This document shows positions 36,505 through 45,380 of a DNA stretch of 64,000 nucleotides, piece after piece. This stretch comes from Chitinophagales bacterium. GTDB taxonomy: Bacteria > Bacteroidota > Bacteroidia > Chitinophagales > JADIYW01. Every line of letters starts with the position of its first letter. Position 1 is the stretch's first letter. A program made the position numbers and the translations under genes. Under the pieces are notes generated by a model. It worked only from the letters and a program-made list of their open reading frames with translations. It had not been told where the DNA came from and searched no databases. The stretch spans positions 1,488,001 to 1,552,000 of the forward strand of contig JACJXT010000011.1 of assembly GCA_020636535.1 (NCBI GenBank), read 5' to 3'.

Positions 36505-36612
36505 ATGCTTAGTTTATATACTCTATGGGTTTAGTAGAGTAATAGCAAATTTAAAACAAAATTTACATATAGTGTATACTTATTTTTGGGTATATGGTAT
36601 TTTTGATGAAAA

Positions 36613-37434
36613 TTAATCTTCTATAGTAATTACTGAAGACGAAAGGTTTGCTTTTAAAGTATTCCAATCTTTGTTTGAGATGACTGTTTCATAATCTTGA
36701 GTGCCTTTTTCTTTAATTAAATCAATAATATAATTGGCTCTTTCTTCAGAAGCAGGATGTGTACTTAACCAAGTAAGATATTTTAAATTTCCGTCAGTTT
36801 CTATTGAAAGTTTATACATTAAATCGGCAAATGGTGCTGGATTTATTTTTGCATTTATAAGATAATTTACACTATTTATATCTGCTTCTTTTTCTAAATT
36901 TCTATCAAAAGCAGTAGAGCTAATTAACTTAGCTACTTCTTTTACGGTTTGATTGCCTGCATTTCCAGTAGTAACAGAAGTTAAAACAGTTAATCCCATT
37001 TCTTTAAGCAATTTTTTCATGATATGATTTAACTGTATATGAGCCAACTCATGTGCTAGAACACCACATAACTCTTCTGGTTTATCACATTTTTCAATTA
37101 AACCAGTATAAATAACAAGGTGTCCATCTGGTAAAGCAAATGCATTAACCTCATTACTATTGAGTAAGTGCAATTTTATATTACTAGTATCTATATCGTT
37201 TGATTGACAGATGATATTAACTAATGAGTCTAATGTTTTTGTAGCAAATGTATCATTGTTGTCTTCATTGTTTTCTTTAAAGTACTTCCAAAAGAAATTG
37301 CCTAATTGACTTTCTATATTTTCTTTCGCATCGTTTACTTTAAAAATTTTCATCCAATTAACTTGTTGAAATGTTACCCAAATAGCCAAGAATAATGCTA
37401 CGGTTATAAGTCCTTGTATAATTACTTTTTTCAT
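36613..37434 (-). CDS. M48-family zinc metallopeptidase
   Basis: A 273-residue protease with an N-terminal anchor (VIIQGLITVALFLAIWVTF). The catalytic domain has GVLAHELAHIQLNHIMKK (HELAH) and the third zinc ligand in FDRNLEKEADINSVNYL, then STHPASEERANYI. It resembles the periplasmic BepA/LoiP/HtpX-like quality-control group rather than Ste24. It is the last gene of a tightly packed four-gene membrane operon, starting two bases after the DUF4870-like gene ends. Confidence 0.9.
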   Translation of the reverse strand: MKKVIIQGLITVALFLAIWVTFQQVNWMKIFKVNDAKENIESQLGNFFWKYFKENNEDNNDTFATKTLDSLVNIICQSNDIDTSNIKLHLLNSNEVNAFALPDGHLVIYTGLIEKCDKPEELCGVLAHELAHIQLNHIMKKLLKEMGLTVLTSVTTGNAGNQTVKEVAKLISSTAFDRNLEKEADINSVNYLINAKINPAPFADLMYKLSIETDGNLKYLTWLSTHPASEERANYIIDLIKEKGTQDYETVISNKDWNTLKANLSSSVITIED

Positions 37435-37436
37435 AA

Positions 37437-37868
37437 TTAAGGTTTACAAATCAAATTAGTTAAGCCACCATAAAACCACCATTCTACATGAATGCCTTTT
37501 CTTGTTTGAATAGCTGTATAAATTGTAGCAATGAATTCGGTTATATTATATAAAAAAGCAGTGAATAAATAGGCAATATAAGCATTGCTTACATTTGTAT
37601 CTTGTAATATTATATGAACAGTCCACCAAAAAGCAACACTATTTATTATTAATAATGAAAATTGAGAAAGTAATGCTTGTGTACAATGCCATCTTACAAA
37701 ATAAGTGCCTTTTTTATTTCCAAGATAGAATATTAGTGTGGCAATTAAGTTAATGATAGGTAATGGAAGACCAGCTATAAGAGCAATTAATGACATTAAA
37801 TAGCTATTAGATGCTTTTTCATCTTCGCTTTCTGTAGGTTTATAGTCGAATGATTTTATATGAATCAT
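37437..37868 (-). CDS. DUF4870-like membrane protein
   Basis: A 143-residue protein with about four membrane helices (LMSLIALIAGLPLPIINLIA, ATLIFYLGNKKGTYFVRWHC, LSLLIINSVAFWWTVHIIL-like and YLFTAFLYNITEFIATIYTA). The motif KKGTYFVRWHCTQALLSQ resembles the DUF4870 core. The frame extends to 37895, but ATG 37868 gives an ATGA overlap with the upstream DUF2752 stop, the usual spacing in such operons, so I choose that. Function unknown. Confidence 0.7.
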   Translation of the reverse strand: MIHIKSFDYKPTESEDEKASNSYLMSLIALIAGLPLPIINLIATLIFYLGNKKGTYFVRWHCTQALLSQFSLLIINSVAFWWTVHIILQDTNVSNAYIAYLFTAFLYNITEFIATIYTAIQTRKGIHVEWWFYGGLTNLICKP

Positions 37869-38278
37869 AGTTCTTTGTATATATTCCAAATCCAATTGAT
37901 AATTGCTAATGAGATTAATACCAATGCTAAAGGTTTTGTTTGTTTGATTTTGTTTTCAACTTTAATAAAAGTTTGATAAAACGAATCTTGCTTTCTAAAA
38001 ATATCATAGATTAACCAAAATGGCACAATCAGTAATATTAAAAGAGCAAAATAACCTAATGGATTAATTAGAAAAGCATTTATAAATTGTCCATTAAATA
38101 TAGCATTGATTGCTCGTGTTGTTCCACAAGATGGACATGGTAATCCACTTATACGATGAAACAAACAAACTGAAGTTTGATAACTATCACTAAAAAATAG
38201 ATTTAATGTCATCCAAATATATCCTAAGACACATAAAGATGACATTACAATATATAATCTTTTTTTAGTAGATAACAT
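37865..38278 (-). CDS. DUF2752 membrane protein
   Basis: A 137-residue protein with three membrane helices. The DUF2752 signature CLFHRISGLPCPSCGTTRAI with CPSCGTTR is unmistakable and is followed by FINAFLINPLGYFAL. The family has no established function; the Cys pair suggests metal or redox chemistry. Its ATG shares one base with the TM2 gene stop (TAATG) and its stop overlaps the next start by four bases, so translation is coupled on both sides. Confidence 0.9.
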   Translation of the reverse strand: MLSTKKRLYIVMSSLCVLGYIWMTLNLFFSDSYQTSVCLFHRISGLPCPSCGTTRAINAIFNGQFINAFLINPLGYFALLILLIVPFWLIYDIFRKQDSFYQTFIKVENKIKQTKPLALVLISLAIINWIWNIYKEL

Positions 38279-38619
38279 TAGCTATTGATAAAGTTTTGTA
38301 ATGTTTGCATATTTTTATCTCTAGTTGCACCCATTATCATAAATAAATCAATAATTGCCCAAATACCTAAACCACCACAGGTTAATAATTTAGCAATTCC
38401 TATACCTGTATCACCAATCATAAATCTATCAATACCAAGTGTGCCAGCTAATAAAGAAACAATCAAAACGACTGTTGGGTCTTTAAATTGAATTGTAGAT
38501 AGTAAACTTGCCTTAGAGTCGTCTAATTCTAGTAGTTGTTCTTTTACTGCATATAAATGATTACTATCAAAATACTTAGAGTTCATCATTAAAAACATGT
38601 CTGCCTTTTGTTGTTCCAT
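38278..38619 (-). CDS. TM2-domain membrane protein
   Basis: A 113-residue protein with a soluble N terminus of about 45 residues and a TM2 domain of two membrane helices joined by a tight turn: VVLIVSLLAGTLGIDRFMIG, then DTGIGIAKLLTCGGLGIWAIIDLFMIMG. The GxDRFxxG and the WxxxDxxxI patterns are the family marks. First gene of the four-gene membrane operon with a consensus -7 element about 38 bases upstream. Role unknown. Confidence 0.9.
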   Translation of the reverse strand: MEQQKADMFLMMNSKYFDSNHLYAVKEQLLELDDSKASLLSTIQFKDPTVVLIVSLLAGTLGIDRFMIGDTGIGIAKLLTCGGLGIWAIIDLFMIMGATRDKNMQTLQNFINS

Positions 38620-38656
38620 AAATTTGGTTTAATATTATTTAAAATTTATTCTAGCA

Positions 38657-38664
38657 CAAATATA
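38657..38664 (-). promoter_or_regulatory. -7 promoter element of the TM2-DUF2752-DUF4870-M48 operon
   Basis: Reverse complement TATATTTG is an exact TAnnTTTG, 37 bases before the ATG at 38619. Confidence 0.6.
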
Positions 38665-38810
38665 AATAAACAAAATTATGTATTGTTGCCTACTGTTGAT
38701 ATTAAACTATGTATGTTGATAAAGAGATTAATAATTAAAATAATCTATTAAAATTTAAAAGTATTTTTTATTTTTTTAATAAGAACTTACTACTCAATAC
38801 TCAATACTAC

Positions 38811-39509
38811 TCAAATATCTCCCAATTGTGGTCGCATTATAATTTCTTCTACTACACTTTGTTTGCTCAACTGACTAATTGCATATACCATTTGTGCTAC
38901 ATCATCTGCTGGCATAAATCTATCTTCTGGCAAATCTACGCCTTCCCACGAACTAGTAAAAGTTGCTCCAGGCATAACGGCTGTAACTTTAATGCCTTTG
39001 GTTTTTAATTCTTCTCGCAGTGTTTTGGTAAAACCCAATAAGGCAAATTTAGAAATACCATAACTGCCACCATTCGGATATGCTTTAATACTTGCCACAG
39101 AACAGATATTAAAAATCTGTCCATTATTACTTTTTAGTAAAAGAGGTAATAATAATTTACTCAATAAATAAGCAGAAAAAACATTGGTATTCATTTGTTG
39201 AATATAGTTACTATCAGCTTCCTCTAAAATACTTCCAGGTAAAAAAACGCCAGTATTATTCACTAAAATATCTACTGTTTCAAAGTGTTGATGAATATAT
39301 TTACTAAAAGCATTAATGTCTTCTTCTTTAGATAAGTCGCAAGTAAAAACATTTAACCGACCACTTTGTTTCGTATCAATAACTTCTTGAGTTTCAATTA
39401 GCGTTTTCTCATTTCTAGCACATATTATTACGCTATGTCCAGCATCAAAGAACTGTTTTGCTATAGATTTCCCTATTCCTTTACTTCCTCCAGTTACAAC
39501 AACATTCAT
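38811..39509 (-). CDS. Short-chain dehydrogenase/reductase
   Basis: A 232-residue classical SDR. NVVVTGGSKGIGKSIAKQF is the TGxxxGIG cofactor loop. NNTGVF is the NNAG-type motif. NICSVASIKAYPNGGSYGISKFAL has the catalytic Ser, Tyr and Lys (YxxxK). The basic residue after the first strand loop (ICARNEKT) suggests NADP(H). The substrate is unknown. It is divergent from mlaE and seems to be a single gene. Confidence 0.92.
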   Translation of the reverse strand: MNVVVTGGSKGIGKSIAKQFFDAGHSVIICARNEKTLIETQEVIDTKQSGRLNVFTCDLSKEEDINAFSKYIHQHFETVDILVNNTGVFLPGSILEEADSNYIQQMNTNVFSAYLLSKLLLPLLLKSNNGQIFNICSVASIKAYPNGGSYGISKFALLGFTKTLREELKTKGIKVTAVMPGATFTSSWEGVDLPEDRFMPADDVAQMVYAISQLSKQSVVEEIIMRPQLGDI

Positions 39510-39572
39510 ATAAAGTTTTTTTTGTCCTAAAAATAAATTATTTTAGCCAAAATTTTATAAGCAAGTACAAGA

Positions 39573-40334
39573 ATGGCTGAATACCTAAATCAAAATGGCG
39601 GACCACTTTATCATATAGGACGATATGTACTCATGGTGAAAGACTGTTTTGCTAAACCTGAAAGAGCCAGTATGTACTGGAAAGAAACACTACGACAAAT
39701 GTATAACATTGGTGTTGGCTCACTAGCAATTATATTTTTAATATCATTTTTTATAGGAGCAGTTTCTTCTTTTCAGTTTGCTTATAATTTATCACAATCT
39801 ATGGTGCCAATGTATTATGTAGGATATGTTGTTAAAGAATCTATGATTTTAGAATTAGCACCAACTGTATCATGTTTAATCTTAGCAGGAAAAGTAGGTT
39901 CTAACTTAGCATCAGAGTTAGGTACTATGCGTTTAACAGAGCAAATAGATGCCTTAGAAATTATGGGTGTTAATACAGTTTCTTATTTAATAGGACCAAA
40001 ATTAGCTGCTGCTGTTACTATGGTACCATTATTAGTAATAGTTGCTGCTTGCACAGGAATTTGGGGCGGAATGTTATCTGGTTCTTTATCTGGATATGTT
40101 TCTAGTACAGATTATATGCAAGGTGTTTTAATGGATTTTGAAGGCAAGAATATTATGGTAATGCTAGTAAAAGCTACTGTTTTTGGCTTTTTATTAACAT
40201 CAATAGCTTGTTATCAAGGATATTATGCTTATGGTAGTGCTTTAGAAATTGGTAAAGCAAGTACAAGAGCAGTAGTATTAAGTTGTGTATTAGTACTTTT
40301 TGCAGATTTAATTTTAGCTTGGTTAATTTTATGA
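39573..40334 (+). CDS. mlaE: MlaE-type ABC transporter permease
   Basis: A 253-residue permease of the MlaE/DUF140 family with about five to six membrane helices. Conserved ILELAPTVSCLILAGKVGSNLASELGTMRLTEQIDALEIMG is the family core, facing the ATPase. With MlaF and an MCE protein, such systems move phospholipids between inner and outer membranes. No MCE-domain (mlaD) gene is within the window. The stop overlaps the mlaF ATG (ATGA). Confidence 0.93.
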   Translation: MAEYLNQNGGPLYHIGRYVLMVKDCFAKPERASMYWKETLRQMYNIGVGSLAIIFLISFFIGAVSSFQFAYNLSQSMVPMYYVGYVVKESMILELAPTVSCLILAGKVGSNLASELGTMRLTEQIDALEIMGVNTVSYLIGPKLAAAVTMVPLLVIVAACTGIWGGMLSGSLSGYVSSTDYMQGVLMDFEGKNIMVMLVKATVFGFLLTSIACYQGYYAYGSALEIGKASTRAVVLSCVLVLFADLILAWLIL

Positions 40335-41113
40335 TTGAAGTTAAAAATATTAAGAAATCATTTGGAGATCAGGAAGTACTAAAAGGTATATCTACTACTT
40401 TTTTGCCAGGTCAAACCAATCTAATTATTGGTCAATCAGGTTCTGGTAAAACGGTTTTCTTAAAATGTATTATTGGTTTATTAACGCCAACATCAGGTAA
40501 TGTATATTACGATGGCGAAGATTATGTAGCCATGGATATCTATGAGAAAAATGAAATCAGAAAAAAATTAGGTATGCTGTTTCAAGGTGGTGCTTTGTTC
40601 GATTCATTGACCGTAGCAGAAAATGTTCGTTTTCCTTTAGATATGTTTACCAAAATGTCTAAATCAGAAAAAGAAGATAGAGTACACGAAGTCCTAAAGC
40701 GTGTAAATATGGAACATGCTAAATCCAAATTTCCATCACAAACATCTGGTGGTATGCAAAAAAGAACAGGTATTGCAAGAGCTATTGTTATGAATCCAAA
40801 ATATTTATTTTGCGATGAACCAAACTCTGGCTTAGATCCACAAACTGCAATTGTAGTAGATGAATTGATTAAAGAAATTACAGAAGAATACAATATCACT
40901 ACAGTCATTAATACACACGATATGAACTCGGTGGTTACACACGGACAAAAAATTATCTTCTTATATAAAGGTAGCTTACATTGGGAAGGCAATAAAGATA
41001 CTTTGTTCGAATCTGACAATAAAGAATTAATTGATTTTATATTTGCTTCTGACTTCTTAAAAGAAGCAAGACAAGTACGATTAGATAAAATGAAAAAACA
41101 AAATATTATATGA
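40331..41113 (+). CDS. mlaF: MlaF-type ABC transporter ATPase
   Basis: About 260 residues from ATG 40331. Walker A is IIGQSGSGKTVFLKC. The ABC signature SQTSGGMQKRTGIARA (SGGM variant typical of MlaF) follows. Walker B is KYLFCDEPNSGLDPQT, and the switch His is in INTHDM. The frame opens 16 codons earlier inside mlaE, but the ATG that overlaps the mlaE stop begins the standard MIEVKNIKKSFGD. It drives lipid transport with MlaE. Its own stop overlaps the sucD ATG. Confidence 0.95.
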   Translation: MIEVKNIKKSFGDQEVLKGISTTFLPGQTNLIIGQSGSGKTVFLKCIIGLLTPTSGNVYYDGEDYVAMDIYEKNEIRKKLGMLFQGGALFDSLTVAENVRFPLDMFTKMSKSEKEDRVHEVLKRVNMEHAKSKFPSQTSGGMQKRTGIARAIVMNPKYLFCDEPNSGLDPQTAIVVDELIKEITEEYNITTVINTHDMNSVVTHGQKIIFLYKGSLHWEGNKDTLFESDNKELIDFIFASDFLKEARQVRLDKMKKQNII

Positions 41114-41982
41114 GCATACTAGTAGATAAAAACTCAAGAGTAATAGTACAAGGATTTACTGGAAAAGAAGGTACATTTCATGCATCACAAATGATTGAAT
41201 ATGGAACCAATGTAGTAGGTGGTGTTACGCCAGGAAAAGAAGGCACTACGCATTTAGACCGTCCTGTTTTTAATACGGTAGAAAATGCAGTTAAAGCAAC
41301 CAATGCTAATGTTACCATTATTTTTGTACCACCAGCTTTTGCTGCCGATGCTATTATGGAAGCAGCTGATGCTGGTATTGAATTAATTGTAGCGATTACA
41401 GAAGGTATTCCTACACAAGACATGATTAGTGCTAAAAAGTATATTACTGCTCGTGGAGTTAGAATGATAGGACCAAATTGTCCAGGAATTATTACGCCAG
41501 GCGAATGTAAATTAGGTATCATGCCAGGTTTTATTCACAATCCAGGAGCTATTGGTATTGTATCGAAGTCTGGAACACTTACTTACGAAGCAGTAGATCA
41601 AGTTACTAAAGCAGGAATGGGACAATCTACTTGCGTTGGTATTGGTGGTGATCCTATTATTGGTTCTACAATGTTAGACATCATTAAACTATTTATGGCA
41701 GATGATAAAACCGAAGGCATTATTATGATTGGCGAAATTGGTGGACAAATGGAAATTGAAGCTGCTGAATGGATTAAAGCCAATGGTACTAAACCAGTAG
41801 TTGGTTTTATTGCTGGACAAACTGCACCTAAAGGTAGAAGAATGGGACATGCTGGTGCTATTATTGGTGGAAAAAATGATACTGCTGATGCTAAAAAAGC
41901 AATTATGAAAGCATGTGGCATTCATGTAGTAGATTCTCCAGCTTTTATAGGCAAAACAATGGCAGAAGTCATGAAAAAGTAA
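41110..41982 (+). CDS. sucD: Succinyl-CoA synthetase alpha subunit
   Basis: A 290-residue TCA-cycle subunit that carries the phospho-His. VIVQGFTGKEGTFHASQMIEYG is the CoA-binding loop. IGPNCPGIITPGECKLGIMPG and GRRMGHAGAIIGG contain the ligase core, with the active-site His in the latter. No sucC is in the window, so the two subunits are unlinked here. The ATG overlaps the mlaF stop by four bases, coupling a central-metabolism gene to the lipid-transport genes. Confidence 0.97.
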   Translation: MSILVDKNSRVIVQGFTGKEGTFHASQMIEYGTNVVGGVTPGKEGTTHLDRPVFNTVENAVKATNANVTIIFVPPAFAADAIMEAADAGIELIVAITEGIPTQDMISAKKYITARGVRMIGPNCPGIITPGECKLGIMPGFIHNPGAIGIVSKSGTLTYEAVDQVTKAGMGQSTCVGIGGDPIIGSTMLDIIKLFMADDKTEGIIMIGEIGGQMEIEAAEWIKANGTKPVVGFIAGQTAPKGRRMGHAGAIIGGKNDTADAKKAIMKACGIHVVDSPAFIGKTMAEVMKK

Positions 41983-42059
41983 GCTTTAACTAAATACAAC
42001 ACATTTTATTTTATAAATTGTAGTGATAAAGATATCTTTAGCTAAACAATAGATTTTAC

Positions 42060-44156
42060 TTGAAAGCAAGTTTTATACTATCTTATCCTTGGTGGTTTAT
42101 ACTTTTTTGTATATGCTTTGCAATTATTGGTGCGTATATAATTTATGGCAAGAAAAAATATATTGTTTACGATGGAGAAAGTAAATGGCTGAAGTATATT
42201 TTATTTGCACTACGAAGTTTAGCACTTTTTCTTATTGCATTCTTATTGCTAACACCATTATTAAAATCTAAGCAAACCAAAAAAGAAAAACCGACTATCA
42301 TTCTATTGCAAGACAATACATTATCATTAAAAAACAATATAAAAAACAAAGACCAATATTTTGATGATGTAGAACAACTAAAAAAAGCAATTCAAAAAGA
42401 TTACGATTTATTGAGTTTCAATTTTGGTGATGTATTGCAATCAGATGCTGCTTTGAACTTTAATGAACAGCAAACCGATATTAATGCTGTAATAGATAAT
42501 GTGTTTACGAGCTACGATAATAAAAATTTAGGTGCAGTAATTATTGCTAGCGATGGAATTTTTAATAAAGGCAGCAATCCACTATATAATAAAAATGCAA
42601 AGAAAATTCCTTTTTATACTATTGGATTGGGTGACACAACTATACAAAAAGATGCCTATATCAGTTTATTGCAATGTCCAGAAGTAGTCTATTTAGGCGA
42701 TAAATTAAATCTACAAATAGAAATTGAAGCCAATAAATTAAATGGAAAAACTACAGTATTGCAAGTGATTAATCCAAGTGGAAAAGTGATTTATAATCAA
42801 ACTATAAATATAAATTCAGATTATTTTCAGTTTGCTGCTAATGTAGTAGACGATGCCAATAAAGTTGGTGTAGTAGCATATACTGTTGTATTAAAACCTG
42901 TTGCTGGCGAAGTTTCTAAAGCTAATAATCAAGATAAAGCATATGTAGAAGTAATTGATGGTAGACAAAAAATTGCTTTAATTTACGATGCACCACATCC
43001 AGATATAAGTGCAATAAAATCAACAATAAAAAATAATAAAAATTATGATGTTGATGTATTTAATATTAATGAGTTTAATGATAATATTACACCTTACGAT
43101 TTATTAATTCTACACGGTATTCCATCTTCAAACACTAGTAATAAAAATAATCAAATTAAAAATTGGCTCAATAATAATAAATCTGTATTGATAATAGTTT
43201 CTGCTAATACAAATTTGTCTCTATTAAATACTATTCAAGATAATCTAAAAATAAATGGTTCATCACTAAATGGAAATGATGTCTATCCAATTTATCAGAG
43301 CAGTTTTTCTAAGTTTATATTGACCGATGAAACCTTAAAAAGAATAAAAAACTTACCACCATTATTAGCTCCATTCGGAAAATATACTACAAGCAATAAT
43401 GTAGCCGTTTTATTCAATCAACAAATAGGAAAAGTAGCGACTAATAATCCATTGTGGTGTTCTTTCGATGTGAATAATAAAAAAATAGGATTTATTTGTG
43501 CTGAAGGTATTTGGCGTTGGAAAATCAATGAGTTTGCACAATACAAAAACAACGATGCTACTAATGAATTATTGGATAAGACCATTCAGTTTTTAACTGT
43601 AAAATCAGATAAACGCAGATTTATAGTGCATACAGAAAAGAATATTTATAACTCTAATGAATCGATAGATTTAAATGCAGTGTTTTATAATGAAAGCTAT
43701 ATGTTGGTCAACGAATCAGATGTAAATGCAACTATTAAAAGTACCAAAGGAAAAACATATAATTTCTCTTTTGATAAAACAGCCAATAGTTATGTTTTAA
43801 ATGCTGGCGTGTTACCAGTTGGCGATTATACTGTTGTTGCAGCAACTGATTATAAAGGAAAATCATACAAAGCAGCAACACAATTTTCAGTAAAACCAAT
43901 TATTGTAGAGTTAATCAATACACAAGCCAATTATAATTTATTAAGAAGCTTAGCACTACAAAGTGGCGGACAGTTTTTTTATCCAAATCAATTGGCAAAT
44001 ATTCCAAAAGCATTAGAAAACAATAAAGCTATTCATACAGTATTATACGATTCTTTTAAAACCAGACCACTTATAGACTGGAAATTCTTGTTTGTACTAA
44101 TCGTTTTATTACTAGGAGCAGAGTGGTTCATTAGAAAATACAATGGTGTGATATAA
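42060..44156 (+). CDS. Membrane protein with von Willebrand A-like domain
   Basis: A 698-residue protein beginning at TTG 42060; a stop at 42039-42041 and no ATG in between make this the only sensible start. Two N-terminal membrane helices (YPWWFILFCICFAIIGAYII, LFALRSLALFLIAFLLLTPL) precede a VWA-like region (TIILLQDNTLSLK, GAVIIASDGIFNKG), a long extracytoplasmic beta-rich part, and a C-terminal helix (FLFVLIVLLLGAEWFIRKY). The MIDAS Asp-x-Ser-x-Ser motif is degenerate (DNTLS). Such proteins are widespread in Bacteroidota, with unknown function. A short TonB-domain protein gene follows. Confidence 0.82.
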   Translation: MKASFILSYPWWFILFCICFAIIGAYIIYGKKKYIVYDGESKWLKYILFALRSLALFLIAFLLLTPLLKSKQTKKEKPTIILLQDNTLSLKNNIKNKDQYFDDVEQLKKAIQKDYDLLSFNFGDVLQSDAALNFNEQQTDINAVIDNVFTSYDNKNLGAVIIASDGIFNKGSNPLYNKNAKKIPFYTIGLGDTTIQKDAYISLLQCPEVVYLGDKLNLQIEIEANKLNGKTTVLQVINPSGKVIYNQTININSDYFQFAANVVDDANKVGVVAYTVVLKPVAGEVSKANNQDKAYVEVIDGRQKIALIYDAPHPDISAIKSTIKNNKNYDVDVFNINEFNDNITPYDLLILHGIPSSNTSNKNNQIKNWLNNNKSVLIIVSANTNLSLLNTIQDNLKINGSSLNGNDVYPIYQSSFSKFILTDETLKRIKNLPPLLAPFGKYTTSNNVAVLFNQQIGKVATNNPLWCSFDVNNKKIGFICAEGIWRWKINEFAQYKNNDATNELLDKTIQFLTVKSDKRRFIVHTEKNIYNSNESIDLNAVFYNESYMLVNESDVNATIKSTKGKTYNFSFDKTANSYVLNAGVLPVGDYTVVAATDYKGKSYKAATQFSVKPIIVELINTQANYNLLRSLALQSGGQFFYPNQLANIPKALENNKAIHTVLYDSFKTRPLIDWKFLFVLIVLLLGAEWFIRKYNGVI

Positions 44157-44174
44157 TTTCTCATCTTAATTGCA

Positions 44175-44182
44175 TATATTTA
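44175..44182 (+). promoter_or_regulatory. -7-like element three bases before a start codon
   Basis: TATATTTA fits TAnnTTTG except the last base. AGT and then ATG follow, so any transcript would have virtually no leader. Confidence 0.35.
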
Positions 44183-44185
44183 AGT

Positions 44186-44728
44186 ATGAAAAAATTGTGC
44201 TATCTGTTTTTATTTTTTTTATGCTTAATTTTTGCTAATCATGCACATGCACAAATCAATAGTGTTTTAAATAAGATATCTACTGCAAAATCAAACAAAA
44301 TAAAGGAAGAACGAAAAATCATCGACTCAACCAAAATGTCGTGGTATAGAATTATAGATAGTTTGCGTAGCGAGTTTTATGAAACACCATCTGATTGGGA
44401 CACTATTCCTACAATGGATGAAGTAGACAATCCACCACAATATACTGGTGGCGATATTGCGTTAATAAAATATATAGAAAATAATAAACCAAAATCTACT
44501 GATAGCATTAATTACGAAGGACTTACCATTGTGAAATTTATGGTAACAGAAGATGCATTTGCTCGATTTCCTAAAATTGTATACTCTACTTGTAAAGCAT
44601 GTGATAAGTATGTTGTCGATTTAATAGAAGATATGCCACGATGGGACAAAGCACCAAAACATTATGATTTGAAAGTAAATATGAATTATTATTTACCCAT
44701 TACCTTTCCATTATTAAACAAAAAATAA
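44186..44728 (+). CDS. Exported protein with TonB C-terminal-like domain
   Basis: A 180-residue protein with a signal peptide (LCYLFLFFLCLIFANHAHAQ). Its C-terminal about 100 residues resemble the TonB C-terminal fold used in Bacteroidota for secreted or periplasmic proteins: PPQYTGGDIALIKYIENN, LTIVKFMVTEDAFARFPKIV and LIEDMPRWDKA. It lacks the N-terminal helix and proline-rich spacer of real TonB, so it is unlikely to energise receptors. The single Cys pair (CKAC) is notable. Function unknown. Confidence 0.72.
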   Translation: MKKLCYLFLFFLCLIFANHAHAQINSVLNKISTAKSNKIKEERKIIDSTKMSWYRIIDSLRSEFYETPSDWDTIPTMDEVDNPPQYTGGDIALIKYIENNKPKSTDSINYEGLTIVKFMVTEDAFARFPKIVYSTCKACDKYVVDLIEDMPRWDKAPKHYDLKVNMNYYLPITFPLLNKK

Positions 44729-44952
44729 AAAGATAAAAGAACACTATGGAAATATATTCATAATATACTTTTCCAAATTTTTCCTCAATTAAAATATATA
44801 AATTAACACCTAGATAGGTTAATATTGTAAATAATAATAATTCAAATATAAAAAACATGAAAATATAAAAATTATTTTACTTAATAATCTTTTTCACTAC
44901 ATACTCTATTTCTTTAGTTACTTTTAAAAGCAGATTATGAGATGGTGCAAGC

Positions 44953-45360
44953 TTAATCCAAAACTCTATTCAATTTAAAGTCAATTACATCTAGTGGATT
45001 TTTGACTGTGCCTTGTGTTGGTTTTGCTAATTCAGAATAATAAGTAGAGAAAACTAAACCACGCAATCCCATATTTAATTGTCGAAGTGTAGCCATAATT
45101 ACGCCATCACTTGAATTGGTCATGGCATTAGTACATAAACCAACTATCCATTTGATAACAAACATTGGCATCAATGAAAATATGCTTAGTACCATACCTA
45201 AGTCGTTGATATCACTTTCAGGTGCATATTGTACTAAGTTGTCTAGCTGATTGGTAGCCGCTACAGTTTCGTATTTAGGAAATTCGCCATTAGCAGGACA
45301 CAATACATTGCCTACTTTTACTAAACCTTTTACTGCTCTATTACTTAAATGATTTGCCAT
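44953..45360 (-). CDS. Small protein of unknown function in the GMC oxidoreductase cluster
   Basis: A 135-residue protein with one hydrophobic stretch (MVLSIFSLMPMFVIKWIVGL). I do not recognise the family. It starts 20 bases after the DUF5615 gene and points the same way as the aldehyde dehydrogenase and GMC oxidoreductase genes, so it may be a partner of those enzymes from which it is now separated by the DUF433/DUF5615 pair. In another frame just after its stop the minus strand is open for about 30 more codons, which could indicate a frameshifted tail. Confidence 0.6.
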   Translation of the reverse strand: MANHLSNRAVKGLVKVGNVLCPANGEFPKYETVAATNQLDNLVQYAPESDINDLGMVLSIFSLMPMFVIKWIVGLCTNAMTNSSDGVIMATLRQLNMGLRGLVFSTYYSELAKPTQGTVKNPLDVIDFKLNRVLD

Positions 45361-45380
45361 AATTTATTATTTTATTTTTA

